From: Candidatus Gastranaerophilales bacterium
GTDB lineage: Bacteria; Cyanobacteriota; Vampirovibrionia; Gastranaerophilales; Gastranaerophilaceae
Length of the DNA: 64,000 nucleotides
Direction: 5' to 3'
Assembly: GCA_944325835.1 (NCBI GenBank)
Contig: CALVBO010000001.1
Span: 124,001-188,000, forward strand
In this document: piece after piece, positions 63,508 through 64,000 of the stretch
Position numbering within the stretch: the first letter of the stretch is position 1
How the letters are laid out: every line of letters starts with the position of its first letter
The notes under the pieces: model-generated
The model's database searches: none
The model's input: the letters and a program-made list of their open reading frames with translations, nothing else
Told to the model about the DNA's origin: nothing
Program-made: the position numbers and the translations under genes

Positions 63508-64000
63508 TAATTTTCACTTTCTACTATTTCACCAAACAAGTCATATTCATCAGCTTTTGTAATTTTAACCGTTACAATATCGCCCGGACAACATTCAGAT
63601 GAAGTATTTGCGTACACCAGCCCGTCAATTTCCGGAGCATCGTATTGCGAACGCATAATTATTACACCCTCATCCGTAATTGCTTCTACTAAGCATGGAA
63701 TTAAGTCACCAATGCGTGACATATTCTTTTCTAAAGAGATAACTTTCTGCGTTTCCATGATAGATTTAAAACGCTGATGCTTAACCTTTTTAGCAATTTG
63801 AGGCTTTAATGAATAAGAGTATGTACCCTTTTCACGACAATATTCAAAAACCCCGAGTCTTTCAAATTTTGTACGCTTGATAAATTCATGCAATGAATTA
63901 AACTGTTCTTCAGTTTCACCAGGATAGCCGACAATAAAAGTCGTTCTAAGCGCAATCCCCGGAACAAGTGCACGAATTTTCACAATCAATTCATCATAAT
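63507..64000 (-). CDS. rimO: Ribosomal protein S12 methylthiotransferase RimO, C-terminal part
   Basis: 164 residues visible, open to the window edge; the frame continues upstream as YDELIVKIRALVPGIALRTT. IALRTTFIVGYPGETEEQF is the late radical-SAM segment, and the end is a TRAM-like domain (LIPCLVEAITDEGVIIMRS, IVTVKITKADEYDLFGEIVE). RimO adds methylthio to Asp of ribosomal protein S12. The 4Fe-4S CxxxCxxC site lies outside the window. Confidence 0.9.
   Translation of the reverse strand, partial: YDELIVKIRALVPGIALRTTFIVGYPGETEEQFNSLHEFIKRTKFERLGVFEYCREKGTYSYSLKPQIAKKVKHQRFKSIMETQKVISLEKNMSRIGDLIPCLVEAITDEGVIIMRSQYDAPEIDGLVYANTSSECCPGDIVTVKITKADEYDLFGEIVESEN

Overview
The window reads as about 51 kb of low-GC Gram-negative bacterial chromosome with one nearly complete temperate podovirus-like prophage (13018-51315) in a tRNA-Gly gene. 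An outer membrane is implied by LpxK (lipid A), an MCE/MlaD-type lipid transporter, a lytic transglycosylase and a giant two-partner-type adhesin. The adhesin N-terminus, resembling the 'LktA-family filamentous adhesin' group, together with the gene mix suggests a gut Gastranaerophilales/Melainabacteria-like organism. That placement is an inference from remembered families, not a search result.

Left host region (1-12987): an edge-cut MnmC-like methyltransferase, a P-loop protein, fusA, a family 2 glycosyltransferase, a small XRE regulator, a TPR protein, a divergent PurD-like ATP-grasp protein, lpxK, an MCE protein, an SLT transglycosylase, a GGDEF diguanylate cyclase and a secreted parvulin.

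Prophage: int and a Xis-like gene lie beside attL. Early genes run leftward from a strong promoter (24849-24877): small ORFs, RecT, a RecE-like nuclease, a replication organiser, RusA, HNH, two methyltransferase-like genes and a protein with about 24 tetrapeptide repeats. A roughly 0.7 kb gene-poor, highly structured stretch (23396-24065) lies in the early leader, next to a Cas2/VapD-like gene on the other strand. The lysogeny side has an S24 (CI/LexA-type) repressor and a Panacea toxin-antitoxin pair. Late genes also run leftward: TerS, TerL, portal, scaffold, a P22-type coat, tail adaptor and nozzle, ejection-type proteins and fibres. The fibre gene carries an invertible 3' end: 29-bp inverted repeats flank two convergent alternative C-termini. 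Several plus-strand cargo genes and the endolysin interrupt the leftward late genes.

Right host region (51316-64000): a tRNA 3'-end relic suggesting repeated use of this attachment site, a protein of unknown function, a 3025-residue adhesin ending in a (Pro-Asp)n linker and an intact PilZ motif, a polysaccharide flippase, and the 3' part of rimO.

The main points of interest are the tail-fibre inversion switch, the PilZ domain on an exported adhesin, and the structured noncoding block in the phage early leader.
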